Shown in pieces: positions 1 to 7,324 of a stretch of DNA of 44,745 bases (position 1 is the first letter of the stretch; every line of letters starts with the position of its first letter). The translations under genes and the position numbers were made by a program. The notes beneath the pieces were generated by a model that worked only from the letters and a program-made list of their open reading frames with translations, searched no databases and was not told the DNA's origin. Source of the stretch: Chloroflexota bacterium (GTDB lineage: Bacteria > Chloroflexota > Dehalococcoidia > Lucifugimonadales > Lucifugimonadaceae); NCBI GenBank assembly GCA_018650185.1, contig JABIGL010000076.1:1-44745 (forward strand), given 5' to 3'.

Positions 1-138
1 CTGAACGGCATCGGCGTCAACGTCGCACACCGCAGCGAAGTTCATCCGCTCAACCGTCGGGATAGCGTTCAGGTGCGCGGGCGCCGCGACCAACCCGGCC
101 GCGCCTACCAGAGCTATGTTGAGCCTGTCCTCTGACAT
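1..138 (-). CDS. Gfo/Idh/MocA family oxidoreductase (N-terminal 46 residues, cut by window edge)
   Basis: Only the first 46 codons lie in the window. The peptide begins MSEDRLNIALVGAAG and continues into a stretch ending AAVCDVDADAVQ. This is the first beta strand, glycine loop and the strand ending in acidic residues of a Rossmann NAD(P)-binding fold, in the arrangement typical of the Gfo/Idh/MocA family (sugar or cyclitol dehydrogenases and related enzymes). The start is an ATG preceded by AGGAG with suitable spacing. The gene runs off the left edge, so substrate and the catalytic C-terminal domain cannot be judged. It lies 54 nt downstream of the first VOC gene on the same strand and may share its transcript. 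Confidence 0.75.
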   Translation of the reverse strand, partial: MSEDRLNIALVGAAGLVAAPAHLNAIPTVERMNFAAVCDVDADAVQ

Positions 139-192
139 CGGAACTCCTGTGGCAGCCTTGCGGAATTGTTTATCAGCCGGTCGGGAGGTTTT

Positions 193-582
193 TTACCTGT
201 TCTGGACAACCTCGATACGTACGTCGTCCGGACCCTGCACGAACGCCACAAGGTTGCCACCCGGGATGTCGATGGGCCCTTCCAGAACAGGAGCCCCAAG
301 CGCGCCCAGCCTCTCTATATCAGCCAGCAGGTCATCCGAATTCACGCCGAAATGCTCAAGACCCCAGTGCGAACCGGCGTCACCATCGGCCATCGTCTCA
401 CCATCACGCTCGCTTGAGATATTCACTACTAGCCCACCCGGCGACATGCAATTGAGTCGTCGATCTCCAACTGACCGCACAGTGTCGCTCACGATCTCGA
501 ACCCGAACGCCTCCACGTACCACTCGGCGGTCCGCCGCGGGTCGGGCGCTTTCAGGTGGATGTGATTTATCTCAAATGCCAC
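193..582 (-). CDS. VOC (glyoxalase/bleomycin resistance) family protein
   Basis: A 129-residue single-domain vicinal-oxygen-chelate protein. It opens with NHIHLKAPDP and AEWYVEAFGFE, contains GLEHFGV near the middle and ends with VRIEVVQ. The first His pair, the His of GLEHFG and the Glu of RIEV sit where VOC enzymes place metal ligands (family knowledge). The start is GTG; no in-frame ATG is better placed, and GGAG lies about 8 nt upstream. It is a clear paralogue of the neighbouring VOC gene at 668-1066 (shared HLK, DP, AF-G-EI, GLEHFG and IE motifs), which suggests a tandem duplication. The reaction (dioxygenase, isomerase, epimerase or lyase) cannot be told from sequence. Confidence 0.85.
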   Translation of the reverse strand: MAFEINHIHLKAPDPRRTAEWYVEAFGFEIVSDTVRSVGDRRLNCMSPGGLVVNISSERDGETMADGDAGSHWGLEHFGVNSDDLLADIERLGALGAPVLEGPIDIPGGNLVAFVQGPDDVRIEVVQNR

Positions 583-610
583 GGCATCATCTCCAGAACG
601 GGCTCAACGG

Positions 611-647
611 AAACAAAAACGCCCGGACACAGCGGCCCGGGCGTTTT
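611..647 (-). terminator. Rho-independent terminator of the VOC gene at 668-1066
   Basis: An 11-bp perfect stem (616-626 with 637-647, arms AAAACGCCCGG / CCGGGCGTTTT) encloses a 10-nt loop. On the minus strand it follows the stop codon at 668 and runs into a T-rich tract. Its A/T flanks on both sides would also allow some function in the plus direction. Confidence 0.8.
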
Positions 648-667
648 CAGTTCAATCTAGATCGGTA

Positions 668-1066
668 CTAGGGCCGCTGAATCAGCTCGATGCGGATCGG
701 TCCGGGAGCTGAAATGAAAGCGATCTTGAGGCCGCCACCGGCTTCGATCGGGCCTTCTTTCAACTCCGCTCCGAGGCCCTTCAGGCGCTCGATCTCGGAA
801 TCCATGTCGTCGACATCAAATCCAAAGTGCTCCAACCCGAAGCGGGTCTCTGCGCTCGCCGGCTCCATCTTCTCGCCCAGGTTCACACGCTGGCCGGAGA
901 TGTTGATATTGAAGCCCTTCGCGTCGAAGCAGTTGATAAATCGGTCACCGCCAGCTTCACGCATAGCGTCGCCGCGAATTTCCAGTCCGAATGCCGCAAC
1001 GAACCAATCCGCGGTCTTTCCGGGGTCTTCTGACTTCAGGTGGACATGGTTTACGAAATGTGCCAT
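668..1066 (-). CDS. VOC family protein, paralogue of the adjacent VOC gene
   Basis: A 132-residue glyoxalase-fold protein starting MAHFVNHVHLKSEDP, with FGLEHFGFDVDD in the middle and IRIELIQRP at the end. The candidate metal ligands (His of NHVHL, His of GLEHFG, Glu of RIEL) are retained. An upstream in-frame codon would add 13 residues, but the ATG at 1066 is preceded by GAGGA at 6-nt spacing and matches the family start, so it is preferred. It lies 108 nt downstream of the PIG-L gene on the same strand and is closed by a strong terminator. Substrate unknown. Confidence 0.87.
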   Translation of the reverse strand: MAHFVNHVHLKSEDPGKTADWFVAAFGLEIRGDAMREAGGDRFINCFDAKGFNINISGQRVNLGEKMEPASAETRFGLEHFGFDVDDMDSEIERLKGLGAELKEGPIEAGGGLKIAFISAPGPIRIELIQRP

Positions 1067-1174
1067 TGGATTCCTCAGGCAGCTCAAAGCTGTCACGTAT
1101 TGCAAGGTTGATGTTTCGTCGCACGAGATTATTCCCCGTGCACAGACCGGTCAAGGAGCGACAGGCTCCCGCGC

Positions 1175-1909
1175 TTAAATCCCGATCACCTCAAACATCA
1201 CGCCGTAGTCGACGCCGAGTCGTTCACCTGCCGCTGCCGCGCCCCAGGTCAGAAACTCCTCGGGGTCGAAATCAAACGACAACCCCTCGATGTACTTCTT
1301 GTGCTCTTTGAGAGAGGCGATACCACGGTCAAGTGAGTCCGTAACATCGACGCCGTGCGATGGGCTACCCGATCCGCCTGTCAGCACGGAGTGAACACCA
1401 TCCCAGGGTTCGAATCCCTCTTCCAGTAGTTCAGGAAAGATCCATCGATTACCGGCATCACGCGCCGCATCGAGAACGGCCAACCCCGCCCAGCGGTGAT
1501 CCGCCATGTTGAGCTTTCCGCTCGGGAAGGTCAGCCGGTGGTTCCCGCTGATGACTACTTCAGGGCGATATTTTCGGAAAGCGCGCGTAATGTCCCGTCG
1601 CAGGTCCATCCCGTACTCGATCACGCCATCCGTATAGCCCAGGAAATCGACCGTAGATACGCCGACCTTCTCCGCACCGGCCACCTCTTCAGCCTCTCGT
1701 AGCGGCCCAGCATCGCGCGGGTGCATCCCATCAATACCTGCTTCACCCCGGGTGAGCAACAAATACGTGACCTCCTTGCCTTGATCGGTCCATCGCGCTA
1801 TCGCAGACGCCATCCCGTACTCAAGATCGTCCGGGTGTGCGGCAACCGCCACCGCCCGATCCCAGTCCTCGTCAAACGGAAGAAGTTTCGGCGTGTTTTC
1901 CGTGCTCAT
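1175..1909 (-). CDS. PIG-L family (LmbE-like) zinc deacetylase
   Basis: A 244-residue protein with the PIG-L/LmbE signature AHPDDLEYG at residues 24-32. In this family the His and the second Asp of AHPDD bind Zn and the first Asp acts as base. LLLTRGEAGIDG and later MADHRWAG follow; the His of the latter fits the third zinc ligand. Members remove N-acetyl groups from sugars, as in mycothiol, bacillithiol or GPI precursors and other small molecules; the substrate here is unknown. No signal peptide is seen, so it is probably cytoplasmic. Its ATG overlaps the stop of the NnrS-like gene by 4 nt (ATGA), implying translational coupling. It is the last gene of the overlapping four-gene chain. Confidence 0.87.
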   Translation of the reverse strand: MSTENTPKLLPFDEDWDRAVAVAAHPDDLEYGMASAIARWTDQGKEVTYLLLTRGEAGIDGMHPRDAGPLREAEEVAGAEKVGVSTVDFLGYTDGVIEYGMDLRRDITRAFRKYRPEVVISGNHRLTFPSGKLNMADHRWAGLAVLDAARDAGNRWIFPELLEEGFEPWDGVHSVLTGGSGSPSHGVDVTDSLDRGIASLKEHKKYIEGLSFDFDPEEFLTWGAAAAGERLGVDYGVMFEVIGI

Positions 1910-3405
1910 TCCTGATCTCTTTCTGATTCGCTGTCGGGATTCTGACTTTGTGGCCCAGTATCACTCATCGAAAGGCCTGGACGGGAACCCGGTCCCGCCA
2001 CACGAACCTGAGCGAACCGCTGCATTCCTGCGGCTGCCGCCCGCCGTGCATAACTAGCCCGCTGTTTAGTGCCGAATGAACGCCTCAGGACCACGGCAAA
2101 TCCAACAAAAGCCAGTAGCCCCAACCCTCCGGAAAGTCCCTGTAACTGATCTGCTCCCGGGAGCGACCCAAACCCGTACACAACTCTGAGCGCCACGCTT
2201 GTGTTCAATGAAACCAGCACCACATCCATCAGCCAGTGCATGGGCGCTTCCGTTCCCTCAAACAACGTGAGCATCCTGATTCCGACACCAAAGATGATCA
2301 TCGTCACGAACCCGAGCGTGAAGGCATGGGTGATCGGGGCCGACATAGGAGCGCTCAGAATGCGGTCATCGGACAACATCCCGATAGCGTCCAGAACGAT
2401 CAGTCCCGCAGCGACCAGCAGCCACGCAAACGCCCCCCGGATGAACCACTCGTAGCGGGTATATGTGCCCTCGATATAGGTGTTCTTCCGGGCTGGCGGT
2501 TCGAAAATGCGCAGCGCTATCACGAATGCCACAAACCCTGCCGCCTGTAGAAGCAATCCGATGGCGGCCGTCTCGTCCGACTCGGCCCGGTACCGGGCGA
2601 TCACGTACCAGGCCGTGCCAACATTCAACAACGCCAGGGCAATCCACGTTAACCAGCGGAGGGTGGGTTTGAGGGCCAGGAAGCCCACTATCGCCCGGGT
2701 AGCCACGCCCATGATGAAGATAATCAAGAACCCAACGAGTCCGGCATCGATCATGGCGATGTTCCACAACCCGGGTGCAGCGATAGCGTCTGTATCCGCC
2801 ATCCGAAACACGATCCGCGCATGTAACACCGCAGCCACAACGCCCCAGACAATCGCCGACCATAGCCACGCCTCTGTCTGAGAACGAGGGTTTTGCCCGC
2901 GCACCAACGCCCGTCCAAGTACGACGGCGTAGATCAACATCCCGGCCAGTAGCACGACGCCGGACGCGTCCAACAGGTCCGGGCTGAACGGCCTCCTGTG
3001 GAGTGACTGACCAAAGAACCTGAGCGACACTCCCAGAACTATCAGCGTCAACACAGCGCGTTGCGGCCACGGGAAGTCCATTGGTCCATTACGGAACCTC
3101 GGCACCACGTGGAACGACACGCCCATCAGGAACAAACCGCCCCAGCCGAAGATCTGCGCAACGCCGTGAGCCTGCCCATGGACGATCCACCACAATCCGC
3201 GGTCGATCCCAAACGCGGGCGCAAACATCATTCCCGCGCCGGTGCCAAATCCGTAGACCAGCGCAACAATCAGTGAGGTCCAGATAAACGGCCGATACAG
3301 GCGTTGTACCGACCACGGGGTAACGGCGTAACGGCCCTGACGTGATTCGGGAGTAACTCCTGGAGGCGGACCTTCCCCTCCGGGTCTCCCGCCCGACATC
3401 ATCAC
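1906..3405 (-). CDS. NnrS-like multi-spanning membrane protein
   Basis: A 499-residue integral membrane protein with about 12 hydrophobic segments. The N-terminal region carries the hallmark stretch AHGVAQIFGWGGLF followed by GVSFHVVPRFR, which matches NnrS family proteins (heme/copper membrane proteins linked to nitric-oxide resistance). Several further His residues sit in or near membrane segments (SLHRRPF, VLHARIVF, ITHAFTLGF) and could bind metal. The C-terminal ~45 residues are hydrophilic and probably disordered. The start is GTG overlapping the preceding TGA (GTGA), with two ATGs immediately after; the exact start is uncertain by one or two codons. No denitrification gene is nearby, so a role in NO metabolism is not supported by context. 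Confidence 0.8.
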   Translation of the reverse strand: MMMSGGRPGGEGPPPGVTPESRQGRYAVTPWSVQRLYRPFIWTSLIVALVYGFGTGAGMMFAPAFGIDRGLWWIVHGQAHGVAQIFGWGGLFLMGVSFHVVPRFRNGPMDFPWPQRAVLTLIVLGVSLRFFGQSLHRRPFSPDLLDASGVVLLAGMLIYAVVLGRALVRGQNPRSQTEAWLWSAIVWGVVAAVLHARIVFRMADTDAIAAPGLWNIAMIDAGLVGFLIIFIMGVATRAIVGFLALKPTLRWLTWIALALLNVGTAWYVIARYRAESDETAAIGLLLQAAGFVAFVIALRIFEPPARKNTYIEGTYTRYEWFIRGAFAWLLVAAGLIVLDAIGMLSDDRILSAPMSAPITHAFTLGFVTMIIFGVGIRMLTLFEGTEAPMHWLMDVVLVSLNTSVALRVVYGFGSLPGADQLQGLSGGLGLLAFVGFAVVLRRSFGTKQRASYARRAAAAGMQRFAQVRVAGPGSRPGLSMSDTGPQSQNPDSESERDQE

Positions 3406-4208
3406 TGCATCAACTCCAGAAGACCGTCATGCGCTTCGGGCCAGGCCGCAACCATCACAGGCCAGGGTTCGCGGACGTTCCAATCGAGCGGCTCTCCATC
3501 TGCATCGGTGATCTTGATTCCCAGTTCTTCCGCTATGGCCACACCAGCGGCGAGGTGAACCGTGCCAACGCCGTAACAGACCACTCCGGCAAGCCGTCCC
3601 AGGCATAGCTGGCTTAGCGGGTAGGCCATCGACGCGTACGTAGTCGTGTGATCGACGCCGCGGACCCAGCTGAGACTTCCATCGCTCATCATCGTGGCCG
3701 CCCGATCCGCCCCGCTTATCTCAAGATCGACCAGTTGTTCGGACAGCTTTCCGGTCGGCGGTTCCGCAACCCATGGTTCACCGTTTCGGGAGACTCCGCG
3801 TCCAGTTACAGAGGTCAGCGTCTCGCGCATAGTTGGAATAGTTACCGCACCTAGTAGTGGAGATTTCTCGTCCATGAGGGCGACGTTGACGCCCCAGTGA
3901 CCGAGACCGGCGGCATACGGGACAGTCCCGCAAAGAGGATCGACTGCCCATCGGAGAGTCGAGCCCCCATCGCCGGTAGTGCTCTCCTCGGACTCGATTC
4001 GGTCGGTCACATCAAACTTACCTAGCACTTCGGCGATCGCTTCATCGGCGGCGATGTCAGCGTTTGTGACCATCCCGCCATCCGACTTGAAACTCCGTTC
4101 AAGCGTGGTGTCCCCGGCGTCACGGAAGCGCGCCAGAAGGACCTCGGCAGCCGTTCCACACGCGGTTATCGCCGCAAGCAGGGCGTCCCTGCGATTGAAT
4201 TCCGTCAA
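3402..4208 (-). CDS. Inositol monophosphatase family protein with altered metal-site residues
   Basis: A 268-residue IMPase-fold protein. SDGGMVTNADIAAD, IESEES (71-76) and WAVDPLCGT (87-95) align with the family motifs. Two metal ligands differ. The Asp of the canonical DPLDGT motif is Cys93, and the late WDxAAG motif reads VHLAAG, so His replaces the Asp that coordinates metal and activates water. Family members dephosphorylate inositol phosphates, PAP or fructose bisphosphate; with these changes activity is doubtful or the metal may differ. The start is TTG overlapping the previous stop by 4 nt (TTGA), which fits coupling to the C69 gene. The fold assignment is sure; the function is not. 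Confidence 0.83.
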   Translation of the reverse strand: MTEFNRRDALLAAITACGTAAEVLLARFRDAGDTTLERSFKSDGGMVTNADIAADEAIAEVLGKFDVTDRIESEESTTGDGGSTLRWAVDPLCGTVPYAAGLGHWGVNVALMDEKSPLLGAVTIPTMRETLTSVTGRGVSRNGEPWVAEPPTGKLSEQLVDLEISGADRAATMMSDGSLSWVRGVDHTTTYASMAYPLSQLCLGRLAGVVCYGVGTVHLAAGVAIAEELGIKITDADGEPLDWNVREPWPVMVAAWPEAHDGLLELMQ

Positions 4209-5590
4209 CTGGTACGCGCCGCAGCGCCGCTGAGAATCTCGCGACCGACACGGAGAATGTTTGCCGTGTTCTCCGCCATGTAATCGGTCAGCATTTTGGA
4301 TGCAGCATCCCGGTCACCGGCGTCAATCATCCCACGGGCCTGACCCGCCATGGCATACGCAGAACCAAACATACCCTTCTGAAGATCCCACCAACCCTCG
4401 TGTATCTCCTTCATCCGGTCCGGACCTCCCGCAAAGCCTTCCTGCCCCAACGCATAGAACATCCACCACGGGCTGTCATCCGAATAACCCCCTCCGCCGA
4501 CCGACAGAACCTCGGGCAGATCACCCTCGATGAACACCGGAAAGAACAGGGCCATACACGGCGCGTACATCCCACACCAGTACACCGGCAGCCTTGAACC
4601 GTCCGCACATAGATCCGCCACAAGACTGGCGGCCGTTACCCCACCCTCGGCCGCGGGGTGCGTGCAGATGCCCCGCATATCACCCGGAACCGACTCGAAT
4701 GCTCCAGCATCGCTCTCAGGTGCGCCGTGGTCCGATAACGTCAGCATCAGCTTGCCGAAATCTATAGCGCCATCGTGGTGCGCCAGTATCGAAGACGAAC
4801 GTGATTGTCGCCGTGTGCCTGAATTCGCTTCGTCAACGGCTGAGTAGGTTGAAGTCCAGTCAAAAGCCTTCCCATTGGATGCGTCAAACAGCCCGTGCTT
4901 AATCGCCTGAGCTTCCGCACCGCCTGACATCTGGACCGTCGATGCTTGGGCCACCGAGTCCATACCGCTCACATTGCTGATGCTGTGAGCACCGGTCACG
5001 GTCCGAACCGCCCACTCATGGCCTACCGTCTCCACGACGTAAGCCTCACCCGGATCAGCCACCAGGTAGATGTTGTCGTACATCCTGATGCCGTCTGAGT
5101 TCGAAAACTTGCCCTGCCCGTACTTCTCGACCAGCCCCGTAATAACGTTCGTCGCCTCTTCTGCAGTTGCGCCACGCTCAAGTGCGAGCCGCAGGAGCTC
5201 CATCCCGACAAGCTTTTGTTCGTCGGTCTCCGGCAACAGCGACGGCAACGCTTCGTTCCCGATCACCACCTGGTGTTCATTGAAACCGTGTTCGTAGCCC
5301 CAACACCAGTCCGGACGTGACCCGATATGTCGATACGCCGGAGACGGACCATCGATAGACACAAACTGTGTCCTCGCCTGGGCGCTTGCGGACGCAGCGT
5401 GTAGTTCCAACGGCTGCGCCTCATCCGCCGGGCGATCGCTGTTCTTGGCAAACAGCGTTCCTCCGCCTTTTGAGGAAGCTCCGGTAGAAACCATCGTGTC
5501 GCAGCTTAGATATGCGCCCGGTTGCCGCCGATCTACCGGACCCGGGATCGAGCCCGGAGCATCGTCCAGAACATTGCTACGTCGGTCCAT
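4205..5590 (-). CDS. Peptidase C69/secernin-like Ntn hydrolase
   Basis: A 461-residue protein of the C69 dipeptidase/secernin group. The N-terminal region holds SCDTMVS then GGTLFAKNSDRPADEAQ, the standard opening of this family, in which a Cys becomes the N-terminal nucleophile. Here that Cys is residue 30, after a 29-residue leader that would have to be removed by autoprocessing, consistent with an N-terminal-nucleophile hydrolase propeptide. Further family stretches include GYEHGFNEHQVVIGNEA and ICTHPAAEGGVTAAS. The ATG at 5590 has AGAGGCGGA just upstream, and no in-frame start lies closer to the Cys. First gene of a four-gene chain with 4-nt overlaps. The substrate, a peptide or other amide, is unknown. 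Confidence 0.85.
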   Translation of the reverse strand: MDRRSNVLDDAPGSIPGPVDRRQPGAYLSCDTMVSTGASSKGGGTLFAKNSDRPADEAQPLELHAASASAQARTQFVSIDGPSPAYRHIGSRPDWCWGYEHGFNEHQVVIGNEALPSLLPETDEQKLVGMELLRLALERGATAEEATNVITGLVEKYGQGKFSNSDGIRMYDNIYLVADPGEAYVVETVGHEWAVRTVTGAHSISNVSGMDSVAQASTVQMSGGAEAQAIKHGLFDASNGKAFDWTSTYSAVDEANSGTRRQSRSSSILAHHDGAIDFGKLMLTLSDHGAPESDAGAFESVPGDMRGICTHPAAEGGVTAASLVADLCADGSRLPVYWCGMYAPCMALFFPVFIEGDLPEVLSVGGGGYSDDSPWWMFYALGQEGFAGGPDRMKEIHEGWWDLQKGMFGSAYAMAGQARGMIDAGDRDAASKMLTDYMAENTANILRVGREILSGAAARTS

Positions 5591-5927
5591 ATCCGCCTCT
5601 AATCGATGCCCTCTCGGGCCTGTGATTCCACGATTGTCGCAATGCTACACAACCACTCCGTCCGAAGACAGATCAACTTCATCACGCCGTCGCCCAGCCG
5701 ACACACCTGGATGCGTCTTTAAACAATGGCATCCGGCCGATCACCTGCGGATAGCTCGGGCTTGCGGGATGCGAATACCGCATCTGCGTTTTCCAGCAAA
5801 ACCACTCGCACAATCCATGACCTCCGCCCAACATCGAGAGAGGTGTCATCGTGGCAGGTGGTTTTACGGTCCTCTTTCCCGATAACACCCCCGGTGCAAC
5901 CCATCTGCGGAGCAACAGCAAGGCCCT
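5591..5927. other. Divergent intergenic region (337 nt) with a small perfect palindrome
   Basis: The region lies between the C69 operon (minus) and the kinase-kelch pseudogene (plus). It has no convincing gene. A perfect 6-bp inverted repeat with a 5-nt spacer, GATGCG-AATAC-CGCATC (5768-5784), and a looser GGATGC/GCATCC pair (5709-5714 with 5729-5734) could be operator sites. I found no promoter with both hexamers convincing. Confidence 0.4.
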
Positions 5928-7076
5928 ATGTCGACCGAGCCGATAGCAGAACAAGACGTTCAGGACTCCAACAAACTGGGCGTCTACACGATCGTGGAAT
6001 CAGTAGCTGAGACGCCGATGACGTTCGTCTACAAGGCGACCGACTCCACCGACGGACGCTCTGTAGCCCTTCGTGTATCCAACGCAGCCTTACTTGCCGA
6101 TCCAGATCGTCTTCGTGGGCTGCTGGAATCGTCAAACCAGATCGCATCGATCCAAAACGAAACATCCTCCGTGTGTTCGATATCGGCGGAGAGGGTGGAC
6201 GGTTCTTCGTTGCTACCGAGCTGCTGCCACAGAGCCTTGAGATCAACCTGGAATTCAGCGGACAGATGTCATTCGGCCAGGCATCTCGCCTCTCGGCAGA
6301 CATAGCAAACGGCGTTGCAGCCGCACACGAAAAGGGGTTGCTTCATTCAGGCCTGTCGCCCCATAACATCCTCGTTGGGACTGATGGCGTGGCCAAGGTA
6401 GGTGACTTCGCTGGTGCCGCCATTTCTCGTCCGGCAGGACGCCTACCTTATTTCTCGTCCGGGCAGGCGACCGGCAATCCCACTATGCAGGCCAGCGACA
6501 TCTACTCGTTAGGCACCCTGCTGTATCACATGCTCGCCGGGCAACCGCCATTCCCTGTGACCGACCCCCGGAAGCTCCTGACGGCACATGCACAGTTATC
6601 CGGGCACTTCGAGCAGACCTCAAGGTGAAGTTCTCCAAACTGGTCATGTCCTGCCTGGAGAAACTTCCTAAGAACCGTCCGACCTCGATGCGCGAGCTGG
6701 CCGGCGAGTTGGCAGCAATCGCAGAGAAAACGGTGCAGTAGCCGGATGTGAGGTGTTCAGCCCTCTGGTCGGACCATGGGCGGCCGTCGGGGACATGGCA
6801 CGCGCACGTTACCTCCACTCAGCCGTGGTGTGCGACAACGGCAACGTCGTGGTCGCCGGAGGACATGCGGACGACTCCACCTGTGTCGCAACGGCCGAGA
6901 ATTTTGACCGGGGCACCCATGGATGGACGCAGGCCGGCCGAATGTCCCAGGCCCGGACGTGGCACACCGTGTCACTACTCAAGGACGGCAGAGTTCTCGC
7001 TGCAGGTGGCTACGCAGAGCTACTTGGTGGAGGGCAGTTCCTGGACTCCGTAGAGATACTGGACCTCGTCGCCTGA
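5928..7076 (+). pseudogene. Frameshifted, internally deleted paralogue of the kinase-kelch gene
   Basis: Three frames together reconstruct a shortened copy of the following gene. Frame 1 (from ATG 5928) encodes the kinase N-lobe start LGVYTIVESV and ends in step at about 6160. A 1-nt loss in an A run (6160-6162) moves the homology to the frame giving NILRVFDIGGEGG and SDIYSLGTLLYHMLAGQPPF. A second 1-nt loss near 6594 leads to the last kinase helix (LVMSCLEKLPKNRPTSM), ending at TAG 6739-6741. A third frame (6753-7076) holds about two kelch units closely matching the paralogue's last repeats (AGRMSQARTWHTVSLL, DGRVLAAGGY). Some 12 kelch repeats are missing. The lysine of VAIK is Arg and the HRD loop reads HSGLSPHN, so it was catalytically compromised before decay. 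The single-base changes could also be assembly errors. Confidence 0.8.
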
Positions 7077-7324
7077 ACGCGTAATTTTCTGGTCTGAGCC
7101 CCTCCCTTGAAGACTAGCGCAACCGGATTCCGTCGGTTACTACGCGTCAACGTAGGTGTTCGTGCGGACGCACCCCACGCCGCGCGCTGGCACGATGGAA
7201 TCAATCGGATCGAATAGCGGACCGAGAGCTCGGGAAAGGGGAGGCCGTTTACTCCCGTGTCCCGGCTGGTTGAGCTCTTGTCACCGTACCGGGCCGTCGC
7301 TTAGAGGGAGCCCTGCGACCACAG

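Noticed and set aside
1398..1420. T-arm-like sequence (GGGTTCGAATCCC) suggesting a tRNA
   Set aside because: It lies inside the PIG-L coding sequence in a region with clear protein coding on the other strand, and no acceptor stem or anticodon arm is found at the right distance.
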